A DNA stretch of 64,000 nucleotides from NCBI GenBank assembly GCA_035574295.1, contig DATLYX010000095.1, positions 1 through 64,000 on the forward strand, written 5' to 3'. Source of the stretch: PNAI01 sp035574295 (GTDB taxonomy: Bacteria; Pseudomonadota; Alphaproteobacteria; Rhizobiales; Xanthobacteraceae). Shown piece after piece: positions 54,690 to 63,940 of the stretch. Numbering within the stretch: the first letter of the stretch is position 1; every line of letters starts with the position of its first letter. Position numbers and translations under genes: made by a program. The notes under the pieces were generated by a model. That model had not been told where the DNA came from. It worked only from the letters and a program-made list of their open reading frames with translations, and searched no databases.

Positions 54690-54936
54690 AACCCATCGGA
54701 CCCGGGGGCAGTACCCGGCGGCTCCACCAACGGGGCCGAACCAGGATCGACGAGGGTGTAAAGGGCGCGCTTTTGCCCGGGATGGTTCCGACGTTACTGG
54801 GCCAAACTCATAGTTGCCAACGACAACTATGCTCCGGTTGCTCAGGCTGCGTAAGCGGTCTGAAATACCGAACTGAAGCCCTGGCGTTTTAGCCACGCCA
54901 GGCGGGGTCCGGAGGCACCTGGCAACAGAAGCCTCC
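54690..54936 (+). ncRNA. ssrA: Permuted two-piece tmRNA (alphaproteobacterial ssrA)
   Basis: The tag frame 54816-54851 encodes ANDNYAPVAQAA followed by TAA. The acceptor piece comes first: T-stem CCGGG/CCCGG (54702-54706, 54714-54718) with loop GGCAGTA, then CGGCTCC and ACCA ending at 54729. Two bases later GGGGCCG (54732-54738) starts the coding piece and pairs with CGGCTCC as the 7-bp acceptor stem; it continues GAACCAGGATCGACG, the D-analogue region. CGGAC (54697-54701) can pair with GTCCG (54907-54911). Ends are estimates. It rescues stalled ribosomes; SspB, the adaptor for tagged proteins, is encoded next door. Confidence 0.93.
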
Positions 54937-54947
54937 ACTTTGATTCG

Positions 54948-55026
54948 GGAGGACGGACGGGACGAAGGACGGAGGACAACCGCCGCGGCTTCTCTTATAT
55001 GATCCGTCGTCCGTCATCTGTCGTCT
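54948..55026. repeat. GACGGACGAC-type inverted repeat between ssrA and sspB
   Basis: GGACGGACGGGACGAAGGAC and, opposite, CCGTCGTCCGTCATCTGTCG form imperfect inverted arms around an AT-richer centre (TCTCTTATATGATC). The same GACGGACGAC/GTCGTCCGTC vocabulary occurs at 24026-24113. It could terminate ssrA; the centre could hold an sspB promoter. Confidence 0.5.
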
Positions 55027-55032
55027 GAACCC

Positions 55033-55713
55033 ATGGCCGTCGACCATATCCGCTACGACATCCGCGCCCAGCACGCGCTGCGCGGGCTTGTGCGCGACGT
55101 ACTGTCCGAGACCGCAAAGAAGGGCCTTCCCGGCGAGCACCACTTCTACATCTCCTTCGACACCCGCGCCGAGGGCGTACGCCTCTCCCCGCGGCTGCGC
55201 CAGCAGTACCCGGAGGAGATGACCATCGTGTTGCAGCACCAGTTCTGGGATCTGAAAGTGACCGATGACGGTTTTGAGGTCGGGCTTTCGTTCGGCGGCG
55301 TGCCGGAACGGCTTGCCGTGCCGTTCGCGGCGGTGAAGAGCTTTGTCGATCCATCGGTGCAGTTCGCGTTGCAGTTCGAGCAATTGCTCGAGCCGCCGCC
55401 CGCCGCTGCACCGGCAAAGTCGAAGCCTGCGCCGAAATCCGAGAAGTCGCGGGAAAAACTCGACCCGCCCGCCGACAAGACTGCCGGCAACGCTTCCGCC
55501 GACAAAAGCAAGGCGCGCCGACCCGCTGCGCCTGCTGCACCGCGCACTGTGCCGGCGATTCCGCCCGCGCCGCCGCTTCCCGCCCCGTCAAAGACCACAC
55601 CCGCCGCGACCAAGCCTGCGCCCGCGCCCAAACCCGCCAGCTCGGACGACAAGCCTGACAAGCCGACCGGCGGCGCCGAAGTGGTCCCCCTCGACCGCTT
55701 TCGCAAGAAGTGA
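55033..55713 (+). CDS. sspB: SspB, adaptor for ssrA-tagged proteins (alphaproteobacterial type)
   Basis: 226 residues. The folded domain covers residues 1-115 (HIRYDIRAQHALRGLVRDVL, HHFYISFDTRAEGVRLSPRL, MTIVLQHQFWDLKV, FEVGLSFGGVPERLAVPF). A long Lys/Pro/Ala-rich linker follows, ending in VVPLDRFRKK, the ClpX-binding tail. It delivers tmRNA-tagged proteins to ClpXP. It lies 97 bp after ssrA, making a tight functional pair. Its stop overlaps a GTG frame extending fumC; fumC itself starts 15 bp later. Confidence 0.95.
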   Translation: MAVDHIRYDIRAQHALRGLVRDVLSETAKKGLPGEHHFYISFDTRAEGVRLSPRLRQQYPEEMTIVLQHQFWDLKVTDDGFEVGLSFGGVPERLAVPFAAVKSFVDPSVQFALQFEQLLEPPPAAAPAKSKPAPKSEKSREKLDPPADKTAGNASADKSKARRPAAPAAPRTVPAIPPAPPLPAPSKTTPAATKPAPAPKPASSDDKPDKPTGGAEVVPLDRFRKK

Positions 55714-55727
55714 GACGAGAAAATCGG

Positions 55728-57119
55728 ATGCCCAAGACCCGCACCGAGACCGACACCTTCGGCCCGATCGCGGTGCCGGCGGATCGGTTGTGGGGTGCGG
55801 TCACCCAGCGTTCGCTGGAGAATTTTCCGATAGGGGACGAGCGCATGCCCCGGCCGCTCATCCGCGCCCTTGGCGTGGTCAAGCGCGCCGCCGCCGAGGT
55901 GAACCAGGCGCTCGGATCGCTCGATGCGCGCCGCGCCCGCGCCATCGTCAAGGCCGCCCAGGAAGTGATCGACGGCAAGCTCGACGACCACTTTCCGCTT
56001 AAGGTCTGGCAGACCGGCTCCGGCACGCAGACCAACATGAACGTCAACGAGGTGATCGCCAACCGCGCCAACGAAATCCTCGGCGGCAAGCGCGGCGCAA
56101 AATCGCCGGTCCACCCGAACGATCACGTCAACTTGAGTCAGTCGTCCAACGACTGTTTCCCCACCGCCATGCACATCGCCGCCGCGACCGAGATCGCCTA
56201 CCGGCTAGACCCCGCGCTCGCGCATTTGCAGGACCTGTTGCAGAAGAAGGCAAAAAACTTTGCCTCGATCGTAAAGATCGGCCGCACGCACCTGCAGGAC
56301 GCAACCCCCCTCACCCTCGGCCAGGAGTTTTCCGGCTACGCCGCCCAGGTGAGGTCGGGCATCATCCGCATGCGCCTTGCGCTCAAGCAGATCTACCCAC
56401 TCGCGCAGGGCGGCACGGCGGTCGGCACCGGCCTCAATGCCAGGCCGGAGTTTGCCAAACTGTTCGCGCGCCGCGTGGCCGCCATCACGCGGCTGCCTTT
56501 CAGGAGCGCGCCCAACAAGTTTGAGGCGCTCGCCTCCCACGGCGCGCTCGCCTTCGCGCACGGCGCCCTCAACGCCCTTGCCGCCGATCTATTCAAGATC
56601 GCCAGCGACATCCGGCTGCTCGGCTCGGGTCCCCGCTCCGGGCTCGGCGAATTGATCCTGCCCGAGAACGAGCCCGGCTCCTCCATCATGCCGGGCAAGG
56701 TGAACCCGACCCAGGTCGAAGCCCTCACCATGGTCTGCTGCCAAGTGTTCGGCAATCACACCGCCGTCACAATTGCGGCAAGCCAGGGGCACCTGGAGCT
56801 GAATGTGTTCAAGCCCGTCATCGCCCATTGCGTTTTGCAGTCGATCCGGCTGCTCGCCGACGCGGCGCGCTCGTTCGCGGACCGCTGCGTGGCGGGAATT
56901 CGTCCCGACGAGGGGCGCATCCGCACGCACATGCAGCGCTCGCTCATGCTGGTGACCGCGCTTGCGCCCGCGATCGGCTACGACAAGGCCGCACAGATCG
57001 CCAAAGCTGCCCATGCGAACGGCACCACGCTGCGCGAGGAGGCGATCCGGCTCGGCTTTGTGACCGGCGAGGAGTTCGACCGCCTGGTGCGGCCCGAGCG
57101 CATGATCGGGCCGGGGTAG
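55728..57119 (+). CDS. fumC: Class II fumarate hydratase
   Basis: 463 residues from ATG 55728 (MPKTRTETDTFGPIAVPADR). Signature GSSIMPGKVNPTQ is present, plus TGSGTQTNMNVNEVIANRAN, HPNDHVNLSQSSNDCFPTAM and GRTHLQDATPLTLGQEFSGY. It interconverts fumarate and malate in the TCA cycle, with no iron-sulfur cluster. It follows sspB closely and may share its transcript. Confidence 0.97.
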   Translation: MPKTRTETDTFGPIAVPADRLWGAVTQRSLENFPIGDERMPRPLIRALGVVKRAAAEVNQALGSLDARRARAIVKAAQEVIDGKLDDHFPLKVWQTGSGTQTNMNVNEVIANRANEILGGKRGAKSPVHPNDHVNLSQSSNDCFPTAMHIAAATEIAYRLDPALAHLQDLLQKKAKNFASIVKIGRTHLQDATPLTLGQEFSGYAAQVRSGIIRMRLALKQIYPLAQGGTAVGTGLNARPEFAKLFARRVAAITRLPFRSAPNKFEALASHGALAFAHGALNALAADLFKIASDIRLLGSGPRSGLGELILPENEPGSSIMPGKVNPTQVEALTMVCCQVFGNHTAVTIAASQGHLELNVFKPVIAHCVLQSIRLLADAARSFADRCVAGIRPDEGRIRTHMQRSLMLVTALAPAIGYDKAAQIAKAAHANGTTLREEAIRLGFVTGEEFDRLVRPERMIGPG

Positions 57120-57335
57120 GAGTTCATTCCCACCCGATGGCAGCGTTGCGTTTCGAGACGATTTGTCCTCTTCAACTAACCGTGTGTTGCCTTCGAGGCG
57201 CCATCATCGGCATGCTGATGGCAAGCGGGATGTCGCGCCACGTCGATTGCGCACCGCGTTTGCTCCAGGCTGATATTGAAGATCGGTGAGTTCCAGCGTG
57301 GCGGACTGGCCGATCCGGTCGCCACGAGGTGCGGC

Positions 57336-57524
57336 ATGGCCGAGGTGGCCAACCTCAGAATGGCTCGCAAGCGTGCGGCGCGCAAACAGGCCGCGGCGAA
57401 GGCGGCTGAAAATCGGCTGGCTTACGGCACATCCAAGGCCGAACGGCATCGCGCAAGCGCCGAACGCGAAAGCGGCAGGCGAAAGTTGGATCAGCACAGG
57501 CTTGAAACTGGAGTTCGCCGATGA
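57336..57524 (+). CDS. DUF4169 small basic protein
   Basis: 62 residues: MAEVANLRMARKRAARKQAA, then AAENRLAYGTSKAERHRASA and RKLDQHRLETGVRR. This Arg/Lys/Ala-rich pattern is DUF4169, found after fumC in many alphaproteobacteria. Its stop overlaps the next start (ATGA). The AGG-type ribosome site is weak. Function unknown. The gap 57120-57335 holds nothing else recognised. Confidence 0.85.
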   Translation: MAEVANLRMARKRAARKQAAAKAAENRLAYGTSKAERHRASAERESGRRKLDQHRLETGVRR

Positions 57525-57817
57525 AATCGCCGGTCGTCAAACGCTCGATTGTCATTGCCGGGCACAAGACCAGCGTCAGCCTCGAGGATGCCTTCTGGCG
57601 CAGCCTCAAAGAAATCGCAGCGCGCCGCAACATGACCTTGTCGGATCTCGTCGCGTCGATCGATGCTGAGCGACGGCACGGCAATCTGTCGTCGGCAATC
57701 AGACTGTTCGTGCTCGATCACTACCGCTCGCAGTCAGCCTCCGCGCCGGCAGAGCCGAAAGGCCAGCGTGAGGTGATGGAGGCGCGCGAACCGCAGGCTT
57801 CCTTGCAGGCGGAATAG
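57521..57817 (+). CDS. Ribbon-helix-helix domain protein (RHH_4)
   Basis: 98 residues. KRSIVIAGHKTSVSLEDAFW, RSLKEIAARRNMTLSDLVAS and NLSSAIRLFVLDHYRSQ match the RHH_4 family, which often follows DUF4169 and fumC. It is probably a DNA-binding dimer, but its target is unknown. The start overlaps the DUF4169 stop by 4 nt, so the two are translationally coupled. Confidence 0.88.
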   Translation: MKSPVVKRSIVIAGHKTSVSLEDAFWRSLKEIAARRNMTLSDLVASIDAERRHGNLSSAIRLFVLDHYRSQSASAPAEPKGQREVMEAREPQASLQAE

Positions 57818-57996
57818 GCCGGCGGAATAGACGTCAGGGGACGCAGCGGAACGCGGCGCGCATCCACGACGTCAGGTCCCCTACTGACCGTGCCATCGAG
57901 CGAACACATCCGTCTCCGTCCTCCTTAAGGCGCGAGCGCGAAGCCGCCCCCCTGGGGACGACGCAACGATACGGAGTCGACGAATGCGCGCCGCTC

Positions 57997-60900
57997 TCAG
58001 GGTCGCGCCGCGCTCCCGCGCTTTGGGGCCGATCTTGCGGGATTCGCCGGCACCGGCTCCGGCGCGATGACGATGGGTGGCGGCAGCGGCGGCGGTGCTT
58101 GCTCGGTCCCGATCGCGACCGCCGTGGATTCCGCCGGTTTGGGCGCGGCCTCGGGCGGAGCCGATGCGGCTGTTGCATTCGCATCGTCCTCCTCCCGGGC
58201 AGGCGCCACAGGTGCAAACGACAGCGGTGGCGCTTCGACAAGCGGCTGCGTCAGGGCGGCCCGGCGCGCCGCTTCGATGGCTTCGATCCGCCGCGATTGC
58301 TGCTCCACCGAGCGCAGCGCGAGCCATCCGGCAAGCGATTCGGCATTGATCGTCCGCTGCGGCGCCCCGACCGGGCCCCTGAGCACGACCGTCACGGCGG
58401 GACGCCCAGCGACATCGCCGGCCGGCGGTCCCGACAGCCTGAGCGTGGCATCGATATCCGCCTTCGCCAGATCCACCATGGCCGACACCGCAAGTTCAGC
58501 CCCCACGGCCTCCACGCGCGGCTCGACCAGTCGGGCCTGGCCGCCGACAAAGGCAATCTTGCTCTCGGCCTGCGGCACGCTGAGGTGCCCGTCGGGCAGC
58601 AGAACCGCCACGAATTCCCGGATCTGCTTGGGGTCGGCCTTCACGCCGAGATCCACCACCCGCGTCAGTGCGTCGAATAGGTGGGGGTTGAGGCCGGCAA
58701 ATTCTGCATTGCTGATTTTGACTTCGCCGCTTCCTTGCAGCGAGCCCATGAACGCGGCCGGCGTGAGGCCGGTACCTTCCACGGTCGCCTTGATGGAGAG
58801 TTCTCCGCTGATCGCCACCCGTCCCTGCGCCGGAACGACGTCGGCCGCGCGCGCATTGTTCAGTTCCAGATAGCTCAGGGCCGACAGCCCGTCGAGGCCG
58901 CTGAACACGGCGACGTTGCCCTTGAGCCGGCCGCCGGCGAGCTCGGCGTCGAATATCTCGAACGATGCCCTGGAGCTCGTGAACTGCAGGACGCCGCGCA
59001 GCGCGCGCACGGTTTGCCGGGAACTCAGCATCGCACGCACGGCCCTGACCTCAACGCGCCCGGTGAAACCGAACAGCACCGGCGGAAATGGCTCGAGCGA
59101 CCAGCTCTCGATTCCGGCGTCCATCGTGGTCATGCGCTCGACCGGCATGCCGATCAGGGCGGCCACCGCCTCCGGCACATCGATCCGGTCGGCGGCGATC
59201 ACGCCTTCGATCCGCAATGGCGAGCCGAACGCGAGCGTAAGCCTGCCTTCCACCTTGCTGCCGCCGATTGTGCCGAAGGCATGGCCGAATTTGATTCCCG
59301 CCGGCTGCTCCCCGAACAGGCTCGCCGTGCCCACGCCGCTGAGGTGGATGGGGCCGGCGATCAGGCGGGCATCGATGCGAAAATCACGGTTGAGCGGACC
59401 GGAGGCGACGAGCTTGAGCCGCCCCGGCCCTTTTTTCGCAACCTGCACCCGATCGAGCCCGATCAGGGCGAGCAACGCAGCGTCGTCGTTCGTATCGAGT
59501 TGTGCTTCGAATTTCATCTCGCCTGCTGCCAATCCGGCGAGATCGTGCAGCGACACGGTTCCGGTGGCGGCGGTCGAGGCCCCGGCAAGCTGCAGGCGGA
59601 AGGCGCCGATCTGTCCCTCGATGCGCAAGCGGGCTGTGGTGCGCTTGGTGAACGCACCGGGGGATGAGCTTTCCACGCCAAACTTGCCGCGCAATTGCGC
59701 GGCCGGCTGCTCCCCGGCCACACGGCGGAGCGGTTCGGCGATGCCGGGGGCGAATTTTTCCGCAAGCGCAATGATGCCCTTAAGCTCGCGCGCGTCGAGA
59801 TTGAGATCGATCTCGCCCCGCGGCGACCCGCCCGCAGCCTCAATCCGCCCGCGGATCTCGAACGATGCGTTTCCGAGCGCATCGACCGACAGCCGCTCGA
59901 TGTCGAGGCTGTCGCCGCTCAGCTTGAGTTTGGCGGATGCGTTTCGCGTGTCGATTCCGGCGATGCGCGCCTTGTCCACGTTGAGCGCAAGCTCGACCTC
60001 CTGCGGGCGCTCCAGCGCGAGTCCCGCCACGGCGGTCTCCCCGATTTGCAGCCACGCATCGACGTCGATCTCGTTGGCCCGCAGTTCGGCCGCCAGCGTC
60101 GCCGGCCGGTCGTCCTTGGAAAAGGCATAGGCAAGACGGCCGTTGAGCGTTGCGCGGTCGAACTCGGTCTGCAAATTTTCCACCGCGATCCGTTCCCGCG
60201 TCAGGGTCACGTCGCCTTGCGCCTGCCACGACCTCAGCGGGCTCGCGGCGGGATTGCCGCGTCCGGTGAGCCAGCCGAGCAGCGTCATTGAATCCGCGGC
60301 GTTTATTTTGGCAGAGCCGGCGAACCCCGCGCTTCCTGTCGTCAGGGCAAGCCGCCCGCTGGTCCGCACCTGGGTAAAGCCGGGCGCGCGGAACTCGAGC
60401 GGATCGAGCATCCAGCCGTCGCGCTCGGAGCGGACGATGCAATTGATCGCCTGGAGCATCGCCCCGCCGACCGTCACCGAATCGACTTTCAGAGTGAACA
60501 GCGTCGGCAGCGCGGGTTTCAGCGACTCGCCGAACATCTCCGCAAAAGATTTGACCGCCGCAAACGGGAGCTGTCGGACGTTGCCCGGCTTTGCCGTAAG
60601 CCGATCGAGGTCGATATGTCGTGCCGAAAAATTGCCGTGCAGACCCGGCTGCTCGCCGAACTTCGCCTCCGCCGTGCCGGTGAGCGTCATCGCCCGCTCC
60701 TCGGGGCCGTAGCGGAACTCGACCTGGTCGAACAGCACGCCGGTGACCGAGGCCCTGATCTTGCTTGTCGCGCGCCAGGGTTCGTTGAGCATGGCCCTGC
60801 CGCCCGCAAGCACTGCGCTGACCGGGCGCATCAGCACTACGTTGCCCTCGAATCGCGGTGCGCCATAGTCGAACGCGAGCACGCCGTCGGCCTCGATGCT

Positions 60901-61554
60901 CAACGGCCGATCGATCGGTTCGACGTCGAGCTTGATGCGCATGCCGTCCGCGCCGTAGCGGCCGGTGCCGATGCGATAGGCGTATCCCGCCTCGCCCACG
61001 ACGAAATTGCCTTCGCCGCGGATCGGACCGACGAGCGAACGCGCCTCGCCCCTGAACTTGAGCTTGTCGAGCACCAGTCGCGCGCCGCTGCCCGCATCGG
61101 TGAGGATTGCGCGGCCTTCCTCGATGGTGAGGCGGTCGATCGAGACCGTCTCGCCTCTGAGCCGCGGCGCCATGTTGGGCCAGTCGATGCTGCCGTCGAG
61201 ATTGAGCCCGAGTTTGAGCTCCGGCCCGATCAGCCGCGTCTCGACGGCCTTGATCTCGCCGCGCATGAGCGGCCCGAGGCCGAGCTGAAAGCTCAGGGCT
61301 CCTGCGCGCAACCGGCGCGCTTCGCCGCCTTCGCCGCCTTCGCCGATAGCGATGGCCCGCAGCGTGACCGAGGGTGTCGGCAGGAGTCGCGCGTCGATTG
61401 CGCCGGTCACCTGCACCGGCAGGCCGACAAGCCGCGTCGCTTCCGCTTCAAAGAAGGCGCGGTAGGAATTCCAGTTGACGAAGTAAGGCCCCACCAGCGC
61501 CGCGGTGAGCGCCAGAATGAGCGCAATACCGATCCCTAAGAGCGTGTTTTGCAC
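57997..61554 (-). CDS. Large AsmA-family protein
   Basis: 1185 residues. GTG start 61554 with GGAG upstream gives MQNTLLGIGIALILALTAAL, an N-terminal membrane anchor, then the AsmA domain VGPYFVNWNSYRAFFEAEAT. The C-terminal AsmA_2 region has VPAQGRVAISGELSIKATVE and GSGEVKISNAEFAGLNPHLF. The tail is Ala/Pro-rich. AsmA-like proteins form long beta-grooves in the envelope and are proposed to carry phospholipids to the outer membrane. The length exceeds E. coli AsmA (about 617). Confidence 0.9.
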   Translation of the reverse strand: MQNTLLGIGIALILALTAALVGPYFVNWNSYRAFFEAEATRLVGLPVQVTGAIDARLLPTPSVTLRAIAIGEGGEGGEARRLRAGALSFQLGLGPLMRGEIKAVETRLIGPELKLGLNLDGSIDWPNMAPRLRGETVSIDRLTIEEGRAILTDAGSGARLVLDKLKFRGEARSLVGPIRGEGNFVVGEAGYAYRIGTGRYGADGMRIKLDVEPIDRPLSIEADGVLAFDYGAPRFEGNVVLMRPVSAVLAGGRAMLNEPWRATSKIRASVTGVLFDQVEFRYGPEERAMTLTGTAEAKFGEQPGLHGNFSARHIDLDRLTAKPGNVRQLPFAAVKSFAEMFGESLKPALPTLFTLKVDSVTVGGAMLQAINCIVRSERDGWMLDPLEFRAPGFTQVRTSGRLALTTGSAGFAGSAKINAADSMTLLGWLTGRGNPAASPLRSWQAQGDVTLTRERIAVENLQTEFDRATLNGRLAYAFSKDDRPATLAAELRANEIDVDAWLQIGETAVAGLALERPQEVELALNVDKARIAGIDTRNASAKLKLSGDSLDIERLSVDALGNASFEIRGRIEAAGGSPRGEIDLNLDARELKGIIALAEKFAPGIAEPLRRVAGEQPAAQLRGKFGVESSSPGAFTKRTTARLRIEGQIGAFRLQLAGASTAATGTVSLHDLAGLAAGEMKFEAQLDTNDDAALLALIGLDRVQVAKKGPGRLKLVASGPLNRDFRIDARLIAGPIHLSGVGTASLFGEQPAGIKFGHAFGTIGGSKVEGRLTLAFGSPLRIEGVIAADRIDVPEAVAALIGMPVERMTTMDAGIESWSLEPFPPVLFGFTGRVEVRAVRAMLSSRQTVRALRGVLQFTSSRASFEIFDAELAGGRLKGNVAVFSGLDGLSALSYLELNNARAADVVPAQGRVAISGELSIKATVEGTGLTPAAFMGSLQGSGEVKISNAEFAGLNPHLFDALTRVVDLGVKADPKQIREFVAVLLPDGHLSVPQAESKIAFVGGQARLVEPRVEAVGAELAVSAMVDLAKADIDATLRLSGPPAGDVAGRPAVTVVLRGPVGAPQRTINAESLAGWLALRSVEQQSRRIEAIEAARRAALTQPLVEAPPLSFAPVAPAREEDDANATAASAPPEAAPKPAESTAVAIGTEQAPPPLPPPIVIAPEPVPANPARSAPKRGSAARP

Positions 61555-61778
61555 ACCAGCTCCAGCGCGTTTGCCGCTCTCTTATTGGCACTTGCGACGC
61601 AACCGGACCAAATCGGGCAAAGCTTACCACGGCGCTTTCGACCCGCGGAACCGCCGGACGCGCACCCCAACTCCGCCGTTAACCATAAAACGTCCGAGTC
61701 CAGAGAAGCTTAGGAGGTCTTGGCGGCGACAATGTGTCGGGGCCGGGGGAAACCCCGCTTTCGCAGGTGCGAGCGCGA

Positions 61779-63191
61779 TCAGACGATCTTGCCCGGGTTC
61801 ATGATCCCGTCGGGGTCGAGCGCCTGCTTGATGGCGCGCATGGCGGCGAGCGCCGGCTCGCCCAGTTCGCCGGCCAAGTACTTCATCTTGCCCTGGCCCA
61901 CGCCGTGCTCCCCGGTACAGGTGCCGTCCATGGCAATGGCGCGCTCCACAAGCCGCTCGCAGAGCTTGCTGGCACGCGCGACCTCGTCTTCGTCCGCCGG
62001 GTCCACCAGCAGCGTGAGATGGAAATTGCCGTCCCCCACATGGCCGAGAATGGGCGCCGTCAGCCGGCTTTCCGCCAAATCGGCCTGGGTTGCGGTGACG
62101 CATTCCGCGAGCCGCGAGATCGGCACGCACACGTCGGTGGCGATCGCCTGCGCGCCCGGCCGCAGCGAGCGGCCGGCCCAGTAGGCATCGTGCCGCGCCT
62201 GCCACAGCCGCGAGCGTTCTTCCGCCTTGACCGCCCAGTCGAACGGGCCGCCGCCGAATTCCTGCGCGATCTCACCGAAGCGTTTGGACTGCTCGGCGAC
62301 GGACTCGTTGCTGCCGTGAAACTCCACGAACAGCATCGGCACCTCGGGCAGCGCGAGTTTTGAGTAGGCGTTCGACGCCTTCACCTGCAGCGCGTCGAGC
62401 AGTTCGATGCGCGCCACCGGAATGCCCGACTGGATCGTAAGTATGGCCGCGTTGCAGCACGCCTCGACCGAAGGAAACGGGCACACGCCCGATGCGATTG
62501 CTTCGGGAATTCCCGCAAGCTTCAGCGTCAGCGAGGTGATGACCCCGAGCGTACCCTCCGAGCCCACGAACAGCCGGGTCAAGTCGTAGCCGGCCGCGGT
62601 CTTCTTGGCCCGTCGCGCCGTGCGCATGATCTCGCCGTCGGCAAGTACGACCTCGAGCGCGAGCACATTGTCGCGCATGGTGCCGTAGCGCACCGCGTTG
62701 GTGCCCGAGCAGCGCGTGGCCGCCATACCGCCGAGCGAGGCATCGGCGCCCGGATCGAGCGGGAAGAATAGGCCGGTGTCGCGCAGATGTTCGTTCAGCG
62801 CCTTGCGCGTGATCCCGGGCTCGACCACGCAGTCGAGATCCTCCGCATGCACGGCGATGACGCGGTTCATGTCGCGGAAGTCGATCGAGACTCCGCCGAA
62901 CGGCGCGTTGACGTGGCCCTCGAGCGAGGTACCCGTGCCGAATGGGATCACCGGCACCCGGTGCGCAGCGCACACGCGCACGATCTCCTGCACGTCCTCG
63001 GTGGATTGCGGAAACACCACCGCATCCGGCGGCTGGTTCGCAATCCAGGTCGTGGTATTGGCGTGCTGCTCGCGCACTGCGCGCGCCGTGACCAGGCGGT
63101 TGCCGAACCGCGCGGCCAGCGCATGCACGACCGCCACGACCCGCTCCGAGTCGCGGCGGCCGGCCCCTTGTGGGGCGACTGGTGTCATCAT
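61779..63191 (-). CDS. GlcD-like FAD-binding oxidase (D-lactate/2-hydroxyacid dehydrogenase type)
   Basis: 470 residues. FAD-binding PCMH domain: VIPFGTGTSLEGHVNAPFGG, GADASLGGMAATRCSGTNAV, VGSEGTLGVITSLTLKL. C-terminal cap: GHVGDGNFHLTLLVDP and TCTGEHGVGQGKMKYLAGEL, whose histidines bind metal/substrate in D-lactate dehydrogenase (cytochrome) type enzymes. The likely role is oxidation of D-lactate, glycolate or another 2-hydroxyacid. Two adjacent ATGs (63191, 63188) follow GGAGGA. Gap 61555-61778 has no gene. Confidence 0.92.
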   Translation of the reverse strand: MMTPVAPQGAGRRDSERVVAVVHALAARFGNRLVTARAVREQHANTTTWIANQPPDAVVFPQSTEDVQEIVRVCAAHRVPVIPFGTGTSLEGHVNAPFGGVSIDFRDMNRVIAVHAEDLDCVVEPGITRKALNEHLRDTGLFFPLDPGADASLGGMAATRCSGTNAVRYGTMRDNVLALEVVLADGEIMRTARRAKKTAAGYDLTRLFVGSEGTLGVITSLTLKLAGIPEAIASGVCPFPSVEACCNAAILTIQSGIPVARIELLDALQVKASNAYSKLALPEVPMLFVEFHGSNESVAEQSKRFGEIAQEFGGGPFDWAVKAEERSRLWQARHDAYWAGRSLRPGAQAIATDVCVPISRLAECVTATQADLAESRLTAPILGHVGDGNFHLTLLVDPADEDEVARASKLCERLVERAIAMDGTCTGEHGVGQGKMKYLAGELGEPALAAMRAIKQALDPDGIMNPGKIV

Positions 63192-63208
63192 TCCTCCGTA
63201 CCCGCGCC

Positions 63209-63940
63209 TTAAGATTTGCGCCAGAACGGCATCAACATTCCGACACGCTCCCGGTAGCGGCGGTACTCGTCGCCGAACTGCTCGACCAGGTCACGCTCCT
63301 CCAGGAAGATGCCGACCAGAATATAGGCCGTCGTCACCGCAGCGAACAGCAGGTGTCCCACCGTCATGGTCGGCGCCGCCCAGAAGGCGATGATGAAGCC
63401 GAGGTAGATCGGATGCCGGACCACCTTGTAGAGCACCGGCGTCTTGAACCGCGGCGCCGGCATGGCGCGGCCCACGAGGTTGTTGACCACCTGATGCAGG
63501 CCGAACAGCTCGAAGTGGTTGATCAGGAACGTGCTGGTAAACACCAGCACCCAGCCCACGAGCGACAGTGCCAGCACCGCCGTTGCGATCTGCGGATTAC
63601 TGATCTCCCACACGATGTCGGGCATCGGCCGCCATTGCCAGAACAAGAGGATGAGCGACAGGCTCGCGAGCAGCACATAAGTGCTGCGCTCGATCGACTT
63701 CGGCACGAATTGCGTCCACCATTGCTTGAACTGCTTGCGCGCCATTACGCTGTGCTGCACCGCGAACAGCGACATCAGCAACAGGTTGACGATGAACGCC
63801 TGGCCCATCGATGCTGCGATGCCGCTGTCGATCGTCTTCGGCACCGCAAGCCCGGTCACAAAACCGATCGCGTACAGGATGGTGCCGAAGAAAACCAGAT
63901 AAGCTGTCAGTCCGTAGAGAAATGCTGCGACCCTGCCCAT
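63209..63940 (-). CDS. MddA-like methanethiol S-methyltransferase (membrane, NnrU/ICMT-like)
   Basis: 243 residues with five to six membrane helices (VAAFLYGLTAYLVFFGTILY; ASMGQAFIVNLLLMSLFAVQ). HSVMARKQFKQWWTQFVPKS, then NHFELFGLHQVV, YKVVRHPIYLGFIIAFW and LEERDLVEQFGDEYRRYRER match MddA, which methylates methanethiol to dimethyl sulfide with SAM; the RHP and E-E-R motifs belong to the ICMT-like family. NnrU-type relatives are an alternative. It starts before the GlcD-like oxidase on the same strand (17-bp gap). Confidence 0.82.
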   Translation of the reverse strand: MGRVAAFLYGLTAYLVFFGTILYAIGFVTGLAVPKTIDSGIAASMGQAFIVNLLLMSLFAVQHSVMARKQFKQWWTQFVPKSIERSTYVLLASLSLILLFWQWRPMPDIVWEISNPQIATAVLALSLVGWVLVFTSTFLINHFELFGLHQVVNNLVGRAMPAPRFKTPVLYKVVRHPIYLGFIIAFWAAPTMTVGHLLFAAVTTAYILVGIFLEERDLVEQFGDEYRRYRERVGMLMPFWRKS

